Positions 56,001 to 57,639 of a stretch of 64,000 nucleotides of DNA are shown here, in pieces. Position 1 is the first letter of the stretch; each line of letters starts with the position of its first letter. Where the stretch lies: positions 147,950-211,949 of the forward strand of contig CAJQUW010007119.1 of NCBI GenBank assembly GCA_907163375.1, read 5' to 3'. The notes under the pieces were generated by a model, which did no database searches, had not been told where the DNA came from, and saw only the letters and a program-made list of their open reading frames with translations. A program made the position numbers and the translations under genes. This DNA comes from Prostheceraeus crozeri (Eukaryota > Platyhelminthes > Polycladida > Euryleptidae).

Positions 56001-56781
56001 ATCTCATGCTTGATTCCTTCACATGTCGAAGAAGTTGCACTCAATCATAGAAGCGTCGAAAGTTGTACTTTAAAAGCTATCCATCCGACTTTTTCATAGT
56101 GAACCACTTAAAGAGAACAACATACCCTGAATTACTGCTCATCTGGAAAAACTTGTTCTCCATCATTTTAGGAAGATACAGCAGTAACGTCGCCCACTTC
56201 GTCATCTCTTCCATGTGCCTCAATGACAAACTTGTCGAACCAACACCAGACAATGTGACCTTCTCACAGTGTCAAAACACCGCATGGATTTGCACCGCAA
56301 GTCGTTTACAGTGACTGCAACCAAAGCGCTGAACAAATACCAACACGCGTGAAGTGATTTGAATTTTACTTTTTCGCTGACTGAGTGTTCATGTAATGAT
56401 GTACCTATGAATGCTCCTTGACATTCGAGAATAAACCCGTCTCTCTCCATCTCTCAAATAGATGCACCCAAGAAAATATTTGAAAGTAACGAACATTCAT
56501 ATGCATTATTTTCTGCTTGCTTGAACTGAAACTTTATTGATGAAAATGCTCATAGTGATCCAGCTAAGCTGTGGTTAGAATTCACTTGTTGGATATTCAG
56601 GTTTTGGAATTTTTCAAAACAATATATTTTACGACAAGACTTTGGCTAACTAGTGTTTCAAACGTGAAATAGTTGACAGAAGCCTACCTTCAGCAGCAAA
56701 CTGATGAAATGGTTTCTTACGCAACAGTCGCATGCAGGTCTTATCTTTATTTGAGATTTTGATCATGTCCGGATCCATTTC
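1911..56781 (-). CDS. Giant spliced gene with four tandem CIDE-N-like modules (31 exons)
   Basis: Thirty-one short minus-strand open exons, each bounded by AG acceptor and GT donor (the last by TAA), join without any phase conflict into 4,281 nt (1,427 codons) before TAA at 1911-1913. Four modules A-B-C-D(-E) lie at joined-protein residues 1-284, 709-949, 950-1210 and 1211-1427; residues 285-708 are acidic linker. A plus early B resembles CIDE-N: an (I/V)S-N-E-D-G-S-R strand, a helix, then GLPPDFPLILKTDG and an acidic ED-E/D-G turn. B then has WP-x-NF-x-LP; C has a YPMLMDRDGTW motif; D has a basic LKKKF-x-RKLEYKRR motif. C-D recall uncharacterised fish proteins, some named SAMD3-like (from memory). 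CIDE-N domains are known for head-to-tail self-assembly in apoptotic nuclease and lipid-droplet proteins; no function is shown here. The alternative, four separate genes, is less likely because A2-A4 start at acceptors with no nearby Met and E2/E3 bridge modules in phase. The true 5' and 3' ends are unproven. Confidence 0.7.
2228..2396 (+). repeat. tRNA-derived SINE head, interrupted by a foldback
   Basis: GTGGCCTTGTGGTAGAGTG (A box) and AGTTCAAAC (B-box-like) mark a tRNA-type promoter. The same head occurs at 21081. The matching tail (AATAAATAACAACTCGGCC) resumes at 2886-2960 after the foldback at 2397-2871, which suggests the foldback inserted into the SINE. Confidence 0.6.
2397..2871. mobile_element. 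Foldback element (about 475 bp, arms about 175 bp)
   Basis: The arms at 2397-2572 and 2699-2871 are near-perfect inverted repeats; for example GGCAAGTTGCG against CGCAACTTGCC, and GTACACAAATCCC against GGGATTTGTGTAC. The spacer is 126 bp. There is no coding capacity. It is MITE-like and lies in the C4-D4 intron. Confidence 0.85.
3012..3096 (-). CDS. Exon C4: YP...DGTW exon, module 4
   Basis: 85 nt, phase 2 to 0, acceptor TTTTAG-like (CTTTTAG), donor GTAAGT. It encodes YMTQQQFYQVGEAIRDRYPM then LMDRDGTW. The first Tyr codon is split with B4. Confidence 0.8.
3097..3867. other. Intron B4-C4
   Basis: Unique-looking AT-rich intron. Short minus-strand frames here lack flanking splice signals in the right phase and are left out. 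Confidence 0.6.
3868..4207 (-). CDS. Exon B4: second half of CIDE-N-like domain plus WP-LP region, module 4
   Basis: 340 nt, phase 1 to 2, acceptor TTTCAG, donor GTAAGA. It encodes GLRALGLPSNFPLLLKTKDE and VVIEDYEGLERC, then a longer loop, TWPDIYILPEFSLNIKHQI, DADLLKQDFHF and FLQTLVKDVFKHLGGS. It is 24 nt longer than B2 and B3 because of the loop before WP. Confidence 0.8.
4421..5143. mobile_element. Non-autonomous hAT-like element
   Basis: The inverted termini CAGGGTTCCCGCGGC (4421) and GCCGCGGGAACCCTG (ends 5143) are typical of hAT (CAGGG...CCCTG). The interior is AT-rich and non-coding. No clear 8-bp target duplication is visible. It lies in the A4-B4 intron. Confidence 0.7.
5786..5873 (-). 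CDS. Exon A4: first half of CIDE-N-like domain, module 4
   Basis: 88 nt, phase 0 to 1, acceptor TTACAG, donor GTATGT. It encodes RTSVIRISNEDGSCM then RHLLLKSYHQFVQS. SCM rather than SRR after NEDG is shared with A1 (TCM), hinting that modules 1 and 4 share ancestry in this part. Confidence 0.77.
5962..6264. mobile_element. Foldback MITE (about 300 bp)
   Basis: The inverted arms of about 60 bp at 5962-6021 and 6204-6264 share TTGGTCGTAGTCAATATACAC against GTGTATATTTACTACGACCAG and a GCGCTAGCGC-like centre. No ORF. It lies in the A4-E3 intron, close to A4. Confidence 0.7.
6583..8609 (-). mobile_element. hAT transposon with transposase remnant and 6-bp TSD
   Basis: Perfect 15-bp terminal inverted repeats CAGTGTTCGTACTGG start at 6583 and end at 8609. 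TATTCA directly flanks both ends (6577-6582 and 8610-8615), a 6-bp rather than the usual 8-bp hAT duplication. Subterminal TTCGCGCCC-type repeats occur at both ends. The element encloses the transposase C-terminal frame at 7351-8252. Confidence 0.82.
7351..8252 (-). pseudogene. hAT transposase C-terminal fragment with a coiled-coil tail
   Basis: The frame is open from a stop at about 8252 to TGA at 7351-7353, about 300 codons. It includes the hAT dimerisation signature LPHGNAEVERVFSLLPDLV followed by KKRSNLSATTINAIVVIKS. It is preceded by VRFLFLDFRRQLNHS and WAKTLAKCFPQI. The last 130 or so residues are a Lys/Glu-rich predicted coiled coil ending KAHEELKVISPKKLK, unusual for a hAT end. The N-terminal zinc finger and catalytic parts are missing from the 2-kb element, so it is a truncated, probably inactive copy. 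An in-frame Met occurs at 7981-7983. Confidence 0.78.
8616..9548. other. Intron E3-A4, part beyond the hAT element
   Basis: AT-rich, with CCGCGGAA near 8990 echoing 6538-6544 before the hAT element. That suggests the hAT may have inserted into an older repeat. No gene. Confidence 0.4.
9549..9702 (-). CDS. Exon E3: acidic bridge from module 3 to module 4
   Basis: 154 nt, phase 2 to 0, acceptor TTTCAG, donor GTAAGT. Read in phase 2 it gives 51 open codons: VAPTCDIDEDQDVTASVEVD, then PENQEERIQRTVEHG and a basic end KRKNIS. It ends on TCG like E1 and E2. Splicing to A4 gives KRKNIS-RTSVIRISNEDG. Confidence 0.68.
9916..10055 (-). CDS. Exon D3: basic LRCKF exon, module 3
   Basis: 140 nt, phase 0 to 2, acceptor TTTTCAG-like, donor GTAAGT. 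It encodes TTLRCKFVRKMEYNRRNLTS, then EKKEEMRRIYGLHKKK and a short tail. The pattern LT/SSE..(E)MRRxY is shared with D4 (LSSEVIDKMRRLY). Confidence 0.78.
10056..12191. other. Intron C3-D3
   Basis: About 2.1 kb of AT-rich sequence with no open frame of note and no repeat that I could delimit. Confidence 0.6.
12192..12276 (-). CDS. Exon C3: YP...DGTW exon, module 3
   Basis: 85 nt, phase 2 to 0, acceptor TTTCAG, donor GTGAGT. It encodes YLSRKQLSAIGEAIRRAYPM then LMDRDGTW. It is separated from B3 by 2.9 kb of intron holding three minisatellites. Confidence 0.8.
12816..13085. repeat. Minisatellite, about 62-bp units
   Basis: About 4.4 imperfect units start near 12817, 12879, 12940, 13001 and 13063. 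The shared core is TTTTGGGAGTATAACTAGT and CTTTTATG, ending AAGCGCCGCAG. A stray partial unit occurs at 13172-13205. Intronic (C3-B3). Confidence 0.85.
13236..13365. repeat. Minisatellite, about 33-bp units
   Basis: Four units of the type CATCTGAAGGGGTCCCGTTC followed by TCATCCTCCTTC occur, starting just after the 62-bp array. The plus-strand open frame through it is a consequence of the unit length being near a multiple of three and is not taken as a gene. Confidence 0.85.
13925..14110. repeat. Dispersed repeat with CGCCGCGGCGTTTATT-type head, copy 1
   Basis: It aligns by eye with 48352-48545: AACGCCGCGGCGTTAATTTA, then CTACTT-TAAGTGC and TTCCAATTGAATAACAA, then AGCTGAAAA-TAATCTAG. Probably a non-autonomous DNA element; ends not resolved. 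Confidence 0.5.
14517..14951. repeat. Complex minisatellite with higher-order structure
   Basis: The array has about nine variants of GACCTCTCAGCTGGTGCGCT followed by TATTAGAGGGCGGCGTTTAT and TAAAGTGTTGAT. A composite of about 136 bp (three variant units) is repeated at about 14592-14727 and 14728-14863. The GGCGTTTATT core also occurs in the nearby dispersed repeat at 13925, from which the array may derive. Confidence 0.85.
15147..15462 (-). CDS. Exon B3: second half of CIDE-N-like domain plus WP-LP region, module 3
   Basis: 316 nt, phase 1 to 2, acceptor TTTCAG-like (TTTTTCAG), donor GTAAGA. It encodes GLRMLGLPPDFPLILKTDGD and VVIEDDDGLRYC, the closest of the four to a CIDE-N consensus, then LHITFADF, WPANFRLPDL, DADKLKKNFTF and FLRPLVDHVSKYEESG. 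Confidence 0.83.
15463..17934. other. Intron A3-B3, main part
   Basis: Short scattered frames only (for example 16075-16290 and 17531-17818), without recognisable domains or exon-like splice context. Continues into the LINE tail at 17935. Confidence 0.55.
17935..18563 (+). repeat. LINE 3' region copy 1 (about 630 bp)
   Basis: It is highly similar to 55246-55849 along its whole length: TTCTATTGTTTACCTCCATT, TTCCAATTTTTATTCATCGG, CATTTTTACCAGA-ATTGGGC, and an end at GGGATGA-TTTCATCATCG. In the second copy the same sequence follows a reverse-transcriptase fragment, which identifies it as the tail of a non-LTR element. Confidence 0.75.
18741..18828 (-). CDS. Exon A3: first half of CIDE-N-like domain, module 3
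   Basis: 88 nt, phase 0 to 1, acceptor TTTCAG, donor GTAAGC. It encodes RHNVLRVSTEDGSRV then RDLLIKPFEQFVKV. It is aligned without gaps to A2 and A4. The N of NEDGS is replaced by T. Confidence 0.78.
18890..18935 (-). CDS. Exon E2: bridge from module 2 to module 3
   Basis: 46 nt, phase 2 to 0, acceptor TTTCAG, donor GTGAGT. Only the phase-2 reading fits both neighbours: TVSVYESDEEHQEIS. It lies 61 nt from exon A3, and splicing gives HQEIS-RHNVLRVSTEDG. This small exon is the key evidence that modules 2 and 3 belong to one transcript. Confidence 0.65.
18936..21080. other. Intron D2-E2, main part
   Basis: AT-rich; nothing delimited before the SINE at 21081. Confidence 0.55.
21081..21395 (+). 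repeat. tRNA-derived SINE, copy of the 2228 family
   Basis: CGGCGCTGTGGTCTTGTGG marks the head, followed by ACACTCTGCATTCTTGC and ACACTCAGCACAA. The tail GGATAAATAACAACTCGGCC ...CTCCGAGTATAGGTTCATTT matches 2886-2960. The middle differs from the 2228 copy, where a foldback is inserted. It lies in the D2-E2 intron. Confidence 0.65.
21493..21680 (-). CDS. Exon D2: basic exon with a nuclear-localisation-like motif, module 2
   Basis: 188 nt, phase 0 to 2, acceptor TTCCAG, donor GTAAGT. It encodes NTLKKKFIKKLEYKRRFVTS, then MLYKRSRNGEGG and PPMKKRKSNQSR, ending in an acidic DLSQEENSS. PMKKRKS resembles a monopartite nuclear localisation signal. It is the longest D exon. Joined to E2 it reads SSM-TVSVYESDEEH without a break. 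Confidence 0.76.
22470..22845 (-). pseudogene. Non-LTR retrotransposon RT C-terminal fragment (RTE/L2-like)
   Basis: The minus-strand frame reads KMKCLRAIYGTSIRDRIPNE, then AIRRNLHMNTTIVEIRL and SWFGHVARRP, before a TGA. This is the classic RT tail (IYG-x-x-xRDRIPNExIRR...WxGHVARR). Further similarity (LRPRGRPVKR) continues in the next frame, so there is at least one nonsense or frameshift change. Intron D2-C2. Confidence 0.75.
22846..24568. other. Intron C2-D2, part beyond the LINE fragment
   Basis: Short frames at 23216-23768 have no recognisable similarity. No further module exon seen. Confidence 0.5.
24569..24653 (-). CDS. Exon C2: YP...DGSW exon, module 2
   Basis: 85 nt, phase 2 to 0, acceptor TTTTAG, donor GTGAGT. 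After the split Gly it encodes YLSKTQLIQIGETIRRTYPK then LMDRDGSW. The 72-nt intron to B2 is the shortest in the gene. Confidence 0.8.
24726..25041 (-). CDS. Exon B2: second half of CIDE-N-like domain plus WP-LP region, module 2
   Basis: 316 nt, phase 1 to 2, acceptor TTTCAG, donor GTAAGA. It encodes GLRILSLRQDFPLILKTDSN and DVIEDDEGLQYC, matching the CIDE-N 'LVLEEDGT-V-DDEEYF' region. Next come LHITFADYN, WPANFRLPDI and a helix with DADRLKQNFQF and FLRPLVEHVSKYQDSG. It has the same length as B3. Confidence 0.82.
26043..26130 (-). CDS. Exon A2: first half of CIDE-N-like domain, module 2
   Basis: 88 nt, phase 0 to 1, acceptor TTCCAG, donor GTAAGT. It encodes SHDLLRISNEDGSRR then SYVRIKPFRQFVRA. 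CIDE-N domains typically have R/K-x-x-N-x-D-R/G-S-R followed by a G-V-x-x-x-SLxEL helix; the NEDGSRR turn and KPFRQFV fit that. There is no Met at its start, consistent with an internal exon. Confidence 0.78.
26304..26399 (-). CDS. Linker exon L13 (ES type), last before module 2
   Basis: 96 nt, 32 codons, phase 0 to 0, acceptor TATAG, donor GTAAGT. It encodes EPERSTTINRSSVSSPQQLA and EKSPARAERKEQ. SSVSSPQQLAE aligns with SSASSLQQLAD of L11. It ends in phase 0, and exon A2 starts in phase 0 only 173 nt later, so the linker runs into module 2. Confidence 0.7.
26575..26770 (+). repeat. tRNA-derived SINE, family 3 copy 1
   Basis: An A-box-like ATTGGCTAAGTGCTTGG and a B box GGTTTGAGACC are followed by GTGTCATTGG, AGTCGGTAGGATGGGCATCC and GACTATGTC. 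The same order occurs at 42629-42815. Confidence 0.68.
27247..27357 (-). CDS. Linker exon L12 (PI type)
   Basis: 111 nt, 37 codons, phase 0 to 0, acceptor TTCCAG, donor GTAAGT. It encodes TPIFLPISNELEASDDDYSS and IREFAEARVVAQEEESG. It is the homologue of L10, with the same boundaries and the same IREFAEARV motif. Confidence 0.73.
27644..27745 (-). CDS. Linker exon L11 (ES type)
   Basis: 102 nt, 34 codons, phase 0 to 0, acceptor TAAAG, donor GTATGT. It encodes ESPMETRMSLEDSSASSLQQ and LADERLAVAEEDHQ. It has the same length as L8 and L9 and the same S-x-(Q)Q/RQ pattern. The L11-L12 order repeats the L9-L10 order, so the pair was duplicated as a block. Confidence 0.72.
28444..29134. mobile_element. 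Non-autonomous hAT element with perfect 8-bp TSD
   Basis: The ends are CAGGGATGCGGAGTCC (28444) and CGACTCCACATCCCTG (ends 29134). The target duplication GTATAAAT is perfect (28436-28443 and 29135-29142). Extra subterminal copies of GATAGGACTCCGA occur near both ends. 691 bp, no transposase. It lies in the L10-L11 intron. Confidence 0.92.
30090..30600 (-). repeat. tRNA-headed SINE, copy 2
   Basis: This is the second copy of the family at 890-1380. On the minus strand an A-box-like TTAGCATAGTTGATAGA and a B box GGTTCGATCCC are visible (about 30130-30215). The tail is rich in TTTTTTGCCA-type motifs in both copies. Confidence 0.65.
31564..31671 (-). CDS. Linker exon L10 (PI type)
   Basis: 108 nt, 36 codons, phase 0 to 0, acceptor TTACAG, donor GTAGTA. 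It encodes APILLPIANEHDSNDVDYSN then IREFAEARVATREEES. It is clearly homologous to L12 (PIFLPISNE...IREFAEARV). The predicted IREFAEARV helix and the acidic end are conserved. Confidence 0.72.
31907..32008 (-). CDS. Linker exon L9 (ES type, recent duplicate)
   Basis: 102 nt, 34 codons, phase 0 to 0, acceptor CTTAAG, donor GTAAGT. It encodes ESPKETTVNHAEPITNSPRQ and PGEEGLVVTKEEVQ. It is the tandem partner of L8, separated by a 133-nt intron. Confidence 0.72.
32142..32243 (-). CDS. Linker exon L8 (ES type, recent duplicate)
   Basis: 102 nt, 34 codons, phase 0 to 0, acceptor TTTAG, donor GTAAGT. It encodes ESLKETTVNHAEPITISPRQ and PGEERLVVTKEEVQ. It differs from L9 at only three residues, and the flanking intron is nearly identical too, so exon and intron were copied together recently. 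Confidence 0.72.
32275..34914. other. Intron L7-L8, right part
   Basis: Long intron with short frames only. The repeated wording AGTTGTGGTCAGTAG / AGTTGTGGTCAGCAG near 32970 and 33295, each followed by a similar TTTGATTTGG/TCAATAAA context, hints at an old internal duplication. No gene recognised. Confidence 0.4.
34915..35400 (-). pseudogene. Penelope-like element GIY-YIG endonuclease fragment
   Basis: The minus-strand open frame continues from about 35385 to TAA at 34915-34917. It holds SKPGPKLESVINKK, a Cys cluster CHLCGILPRNYSC, YKLTCNFCNECYIGQTNRPF (GIY-YIG core with CxxC) and YEHGSKIHN, ending INRKYELPNF. The Arg after NKR-D is followed by an apparent short deletion relative to the copy at 46.2 kb (RYNEHRGDLIN). 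No reverse transcriptase is attached. Intron L7-L8. Confidence 0.82.
36098..36190 (-). CDS. Linker exon L7 (PI type)
   Basis: 93 nt, 31 codons, phase 0 to 0, acceptor ACACAG, donor GTATTA (weaker than the GTAAGT of most others). It encodes MPIKEAPNIGNNVDYYVIRE then PPETKFSVTNE. The DYYVIRE part aligns with DYSNIRE and DYSSIRE of L10 and L12. Confidence 0.65.
36264..36365 (-). CDS. Linker exon L6 (ES/PI hybrid type)
   Basis: 102 nt, 34 codons, phase 0 to 0, acceptor TCACAG, donor GTAAGT. It encodes EPHIEASSRQSSIDNSRIRE, then LRDDLNPSGEGVQS. It starts like the ES-type linkers (L8, L9, L11, L13) but contains S-x-IRE like the PI-type linkers (L10, L12), so it may represent an ancestral form. Confidence 0.68.
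36725..37075 (-). pseudogene. Non-LTR retrotransposon RT C-terminal fragment
   Basis: The minus strand reads RPRDFNLPHLECRLLDVV, a stop, then EFKMMNHRM...HFLKLYRQPC and RLNFFSQRTVDDWNALPE. This is the usual end of CR1/jockey-like RT ('LNLPTLExRR...FFSxRxVxxWNxLPE'). It is broken by one nonsense codon and has no 5' part. Confidence 0.7.
37468..38191. mobile_element. Large foldback MITE (724 bp, arms about 290 bp)
   Basis: The arms at 37468-37757 and 37897-38191 are long inverted repeats, about 90% identical by eye; for example AGTCCGGCAGCCAGAACGAG against CTCGTTCTGGCTGCCGGACT. The spacer is about 140 bp. The open frames found in the two arms are mirror images of each other and not genes. It lies between L5 and L6. 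Confidence 0.9.
38270..38416 (-). CDS. Linker exon L5 (acidic)
   Basis: 147 nt, 49 codons, phase 0 to 0, acceptor TCACAG, donor GTGAGC. It encodes LISSDAEEGEVKESLRKALG followed by LSDTSDHEDVEEERIVTTEG. The ESLRKALG segment parallels KELLRRTL in L4, suggesting both descend from one exon. Its donor lies only 80 nt from the end of a 724-bp foldback element. Confidence 0.68.
38417..39753. other. Intron L4-L5
   Basis: AT-rich intron, no repeat or frame I could support. Confidence 0.55.
39754..39939 (-). CDS. Linker exon L4 (long acidic tract)
   Basis: 186 nt, 62 codons, phase 0 to 0, acceptor CCCAG, donor GTGAGT. It encodes TLADLAMSVDND, then QEVEEEEEDSKELLRRTL and a Ser/Glu-rich end. This is the most acidic stretch of the protein, with coiled-coil-like leucine spacing around ELLRRTLM. 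It is the longest of the linker exons. Confidence 0.7.
41021..41143 (-). CDS. Linker exon L3 (Ser/Glu-rich)
   Basis: 123 nt, 41 codons, phase 0 to 0, acceptor CAACAG, donor GTAAGA. It encodes SRIEHLNWLQRSDEEGMISS then a Ser-rich part ending EKKP. No domain is recognised; probably disordered. It starts 206 nt upstream (transcript sense) of an intronic foldback element's inner neighbourhood ending at 41349. Confidence 0.62.
41349..41645. mobile_element. Foldback MITE (about 297 bp)
   Basis: The arms at 41349-41431 and 41563-41645 are inverted copies: AGTCAATAAAAGACACCAAC against TTGGTGTCTTTTATTGACT, with the inner part AGGAATCGAACCGAAGTCCG against CGGACTTCGCTTCGATTCCT. The internal sequence is non-coding. 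Intron E1-L3. Confidence 0.88.
42308..42362 (-). CDS. Exon E1: short inter-module exon after D1/L1
   Basis: 55 nt, phase 2 to 0, acceptor TTTCAG, donor GTAAGT. It encodes VNSTPDKSDLTDPDLSTS. Like E2 and E3 it converts phase 2 to phase 0 and ends in a TCG serine codon at the donor, so the three look homologous in position. Support is splice signals plus phase. Confidence 0.6.
42629..42815 (+). repeat. tRNA-derived SINE, family 3 copy 2
   Basis: TCCGTGGCACAGTGGTAAAG (A box) is followed by a degenerate B box near 42690 and the shared body AAGTGTCATTGGCAGTTGGC ...GACTATGTC. It matches 26575-26770. Intron L1-E1. Confidence 0.68.
42816..44222. other. Intron L1-E1, right part
   Basis: No exon or repeat recognised beyond the SINE ending near 42815. 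A plus-strand frame at 43115-43366 is unsupported. Confidence 0.5.
44223..44285 (-). CDS. Linker exon L1 (acidic)
   Basis: 63 nt, phase 2 to 2, acceptor TTTCAG, donor GTAAGA. It encodes YSLADDDVPEYEANEVLSYE, strongly acidic. Only module 1 has this extra 2-2 exon between D and E. It is small, so the call rests on intact splice signals, an open phase-matched frame and position. Confidence 0.6.
44800..44905 (-). repeat. tRNA-like sequence (SINE head or tRNA pseudogene)
   Basis: On the minus strand ATAGTCCATTTGGTTGAGAG (A-box region) and GGGTTCGAGTCTG (B box) are correctly ordered about 45 nt apart. The anticodon-stem region is too long and unpaired for a tRNA, so it is not called as a functional tRNA. 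Confidence 0.5.
44995..45690 (+). mobile_element. hAT (Charlie/ZBED type) element with 8-bp TSD
   Basis: The left end CAGGGGTTCTCAAACGG (44995) and right end TGAGAACCGCTG (ends 45690) match the common hAT termini. The TSD is TTGAATAG (44987-44994) against TTGTATAG (45691-45698), one mismatch. GGGTCGCG-type motifs recur at both ends. It carries a transposase remnant at about 45155-45363. Confidence 0.88.
45155..45363 (+). pseudogene. hAT transposase C-terminal remnant
   Basis: The frame reads AKFWLSSSSKHVIELHECAP, RVLIRIDATYLCEAAFSTML, LLKNKHRSRL and LIVALSSYEPR, then a stop. This is the conserved end of Charlie/ZBED5/SCAND3-like transposases (F-x-TTYLCExxFSxLxxLKxKxRxRL...LRxALSxxxPR). The rest of the transposase has been deleted. 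Confidence 0.8.
45927..46671 (+). mobile_element. PLE fragment flanked by inverted repeats
   Basis: Inverted arms of about 90 bp (45927-46017 and 46580-46671) enclose only a GIY-YIG endonuclease frame. The sequence GATCTTGTCAGT occurs immediately to the right (46671-46682) and also at 45884-45895, about 31 bp left of the element; it may be a target duplication with filler. Inverted terminal repeats are one known PLE layout. Intron L1-D1. Confidence 0.8.
46020..46476 (+). pseudogene. PLE GIY-YIG endonuclease, one in-frame stop
   Basis: The frame includes CDLPIKIISKPGPTLETFIN, CHLCSLLPQNYSC, YKLKCNLCDDFYIGQTNRPF, KRYNEHRGDLINKNKRN and YEHGIKVH. It is broken by TAG at about 46332, after which the same frame continues as FSDISISHFDIDIMD and ends INRKYELSNF at TAA (46474-46476). 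The frame has no upstream RT and is open into the left inverted arm. Confidence 0.82.
47417..47562 (-). CDS. Exon D1: basic LKRKF exon, module 1
   Basis: 146 nt, phase 0 to 2, acceptor TCGTAG, donor GTAAGT. It encodes DSLKRKFVRKLQYKRT, then a Lys-rich tail with FRQKYTVKKLKES. The basic amphipathic motif follows exon C's Trp, giving W-x-SLKxKFxRKLxYKR. It lies 6.1 kb downstream of C1, with a dispersed repeat and a PLE fragment in the intron. As in the other D exons, unspliced reading would stop at a TAA within the donor. Confidence 0.75.
48352..48545. repeat. Dispersed repeat with CGCCGCGGCGTTTATT-type head, copy 2
   Basis: Second copy of the 13925-14110 repeat, in the D1-C1 intron. It begins TTCCTCTAATATACGCCGCG and shares the TTTTCCAAATTGAATAACAA block and the AGCTGGAAACTCATCTAG block with copy 1. 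Confidence 0.5.
49502..50141 (-). mobile_element. Second PLE family fragment flanked by inverted repeats
   Basis: Inverted arms of about 110 bp at 49502-49612 and 50025-50141 (GGAAAATGCCACTGGCTA against TAGCCAATGGCATTTTCC) enclose a minus-strand frame at 49680-49985. That frame has KNCCKKCLTCNELRIGQTER, MKSRFREHVTS and HFAEEHAALPEECISWRIIC, a diverged GIY-YIG domain of a different PLE family from the 35- and 46-kb copies. Confidence 0.75.
50142..51590. other. Intron C1-D1, part between PLE and hAT insertions
   Basis: AT-rich and without recognisable coding. The last 100 bp are rich in GTAATTG/CAATTAC motifs that reappear after the hAT at 52700-52795. Confidence 0.45.
51599..52470. mobile_element. 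Non-autonomous hAT element with perfect 8-bp TSD
   Basis: The ends are CAGTGCTGCGATTC (51599) and GAATCGCAACACTG (ends 52470). The TSD GTCTGCCT is perfect (51591-51598 and 52471-52478). Subterminal AACGCGC/GCGCGT repeats are dense at the right end. 872 bp, no recognised transposase. It appears nested between two blocks rich in TGTAATTGCAATTA (51485-51590 and 52700-52795). Confidence 0.92.
52479..53632. other. Intron C1-D1, part next to C1
   Basis: No gene. A CCCGGGAA / TTCCCGG inverted motif near 53483-53545 could be the edge of another DNA element, not resolved. Confidence 0.4.
53633..53717 (-). CDS. Exon C1: YP...DGTW exon, module 1
   Basis: 85 nt, phase 2 to 0. After the split Trp it encodes YPTKQQYAEVGKAIARAYPM followed by LLDEDGTW, then donor GTGAGT. 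All four C exons are exactly 85 nt and end on Trp in phase 0. The pattern Y-x-x-x-x-Q...GxAIxRxYPML is the best conserved part of the module after the CIDE-N-like half. Confidence 0.8.
53778..54186 (-). CDS. Exon B1: second half of CIDE-N-like domain plus WP-LP region, module 1
   Basis: 409 nt, phase 1 to 2, acceptor TTTCAG, donor GTGAGT. It begins GLKLLGYPLDYPLL, continues through an acidic KDDKGIEYC turn and LTIFFMD, then reaches WPSNYKLPELSTDIKRQI and a helical stretch ending at YCDDCW, whose W codon is split with exon C1. It is about 93 nt longer than B2 and B3. The extra part is a basic segment with a short internal duplication, KLNEPQGKRK then KLNDPQ, just before WPSN. It is otherwise collinear with B2-B4. 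Confidence 0.8.
54990..55849 (+). mobile_element. Non-LTR retrotransposon remnant: RT fragment plus 3' tail
   Basis: The plus-strand frame about 55000-55197 reads NTLNAVQEWCHTNDVSLNAN, then KTVEM and, after a gap, NIPIQQVKSAKLLRVITD. This matches the jockey/CR1-type RT segment 'LN-x-VxEWCxxNxMxLNxxKT-x-x-M ... KxLGV'. The tail at 55246-55849 duplicates 17935-18563. 5'-truncated and inactive. Confidence 0.7.
55850..56687. other. Intron A1-B1, left of A1
   Basis: Short plus- and minus-strand frames without similarity. No exon with suitable phase and splice sites was seen. Confidence 0.45.
56688..56781 (-). CDS. Exon A1: first half of CIDE-N-like domain, module 1
   Basis: 94 nt, acceptor TTGCAG, donor GTAGGC, phase 0 to 1. 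It encodes MIKISNKDKTCMRLLRKKPF-like sequence, the most diverged of the four A exons (NKDKTC against NEDGSR in module 2). An ATG lies 3 nt after the acceptor (56776-56778), so translation could start here behind a 5'UTR intron. Equally, the frame is open from the acceptor and more exons could lie upstream. No further coding exon was recognised between 56.8 and 64 kb, which slightly favours the start reading. Confidence 0.65.
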
Positions 56782-57639
56782 CTGCAAAAAAAATATAGGC
56801 TATACTAGTTTAGAATCTGTTAAAACTCATGCATAGAAATCGTGATTAAATCATTTTATGATGCAAAAAGAGAGTGAATATGATACATAAGTATTTACGC
56901 TACTTTTGTGAAGACATCCATGTGCAAGTTTATCAAAGACAGCCTGTTACTTACACCTAAAATATTTTCTTTGCCATAGAAAAAAAAGTAAACAGACATG
57001 GATTTCTAGCTTCAGTTTCAATAACATTGTTGAAATAATTGATGAGTCTTTCATCGTTAAAGGTTGATTTCATCTCATAAAATTTTGCGAAAAATAGAGG
57101 TTTTTCAATGAATGAATACAAAGTATCAGATTTTTTTGATTGTCAGAAATAAAGCTTTTGGTGTTATACTGAGCCCTATTACTTCCACCCTTTAAGCAAA
57201 TAGGTCCCGTTACTATGACAGTCATCGTCATTGCATAAAAAGACACTTCAATTATCGCCTACTTTTATCAACAATTCGCTATAACAATATAGGCCTAACT
57301 CTCGCAGTTATGTGTCATTCTTATGCTGATATACACGTATATATCGCATTGGAGAATTAACATAGCTTGCAACTATGGTTTCTAAAACCATCTAAGCAGG
57401 CGGAGCTAGGTCCAAAAATATCGCTGCTAGACCCTCTTATATACGTCAGACTGACACATCTTGAAGGTTGTAATTCCTTTACCTATCTATGACGGTCCGG
57501 TGTTTTACCAGAGTTTATAGGAGATTTGATTTCGAAAACTGTTGGGTCATCCACTGTAAAACTAGCTGATCATTTTGATGTTATTAGTCCACTTCTGGGA
57601 CAGCAAAAAGAAATCAAGAATAAGATCGCCAAGTGATGC

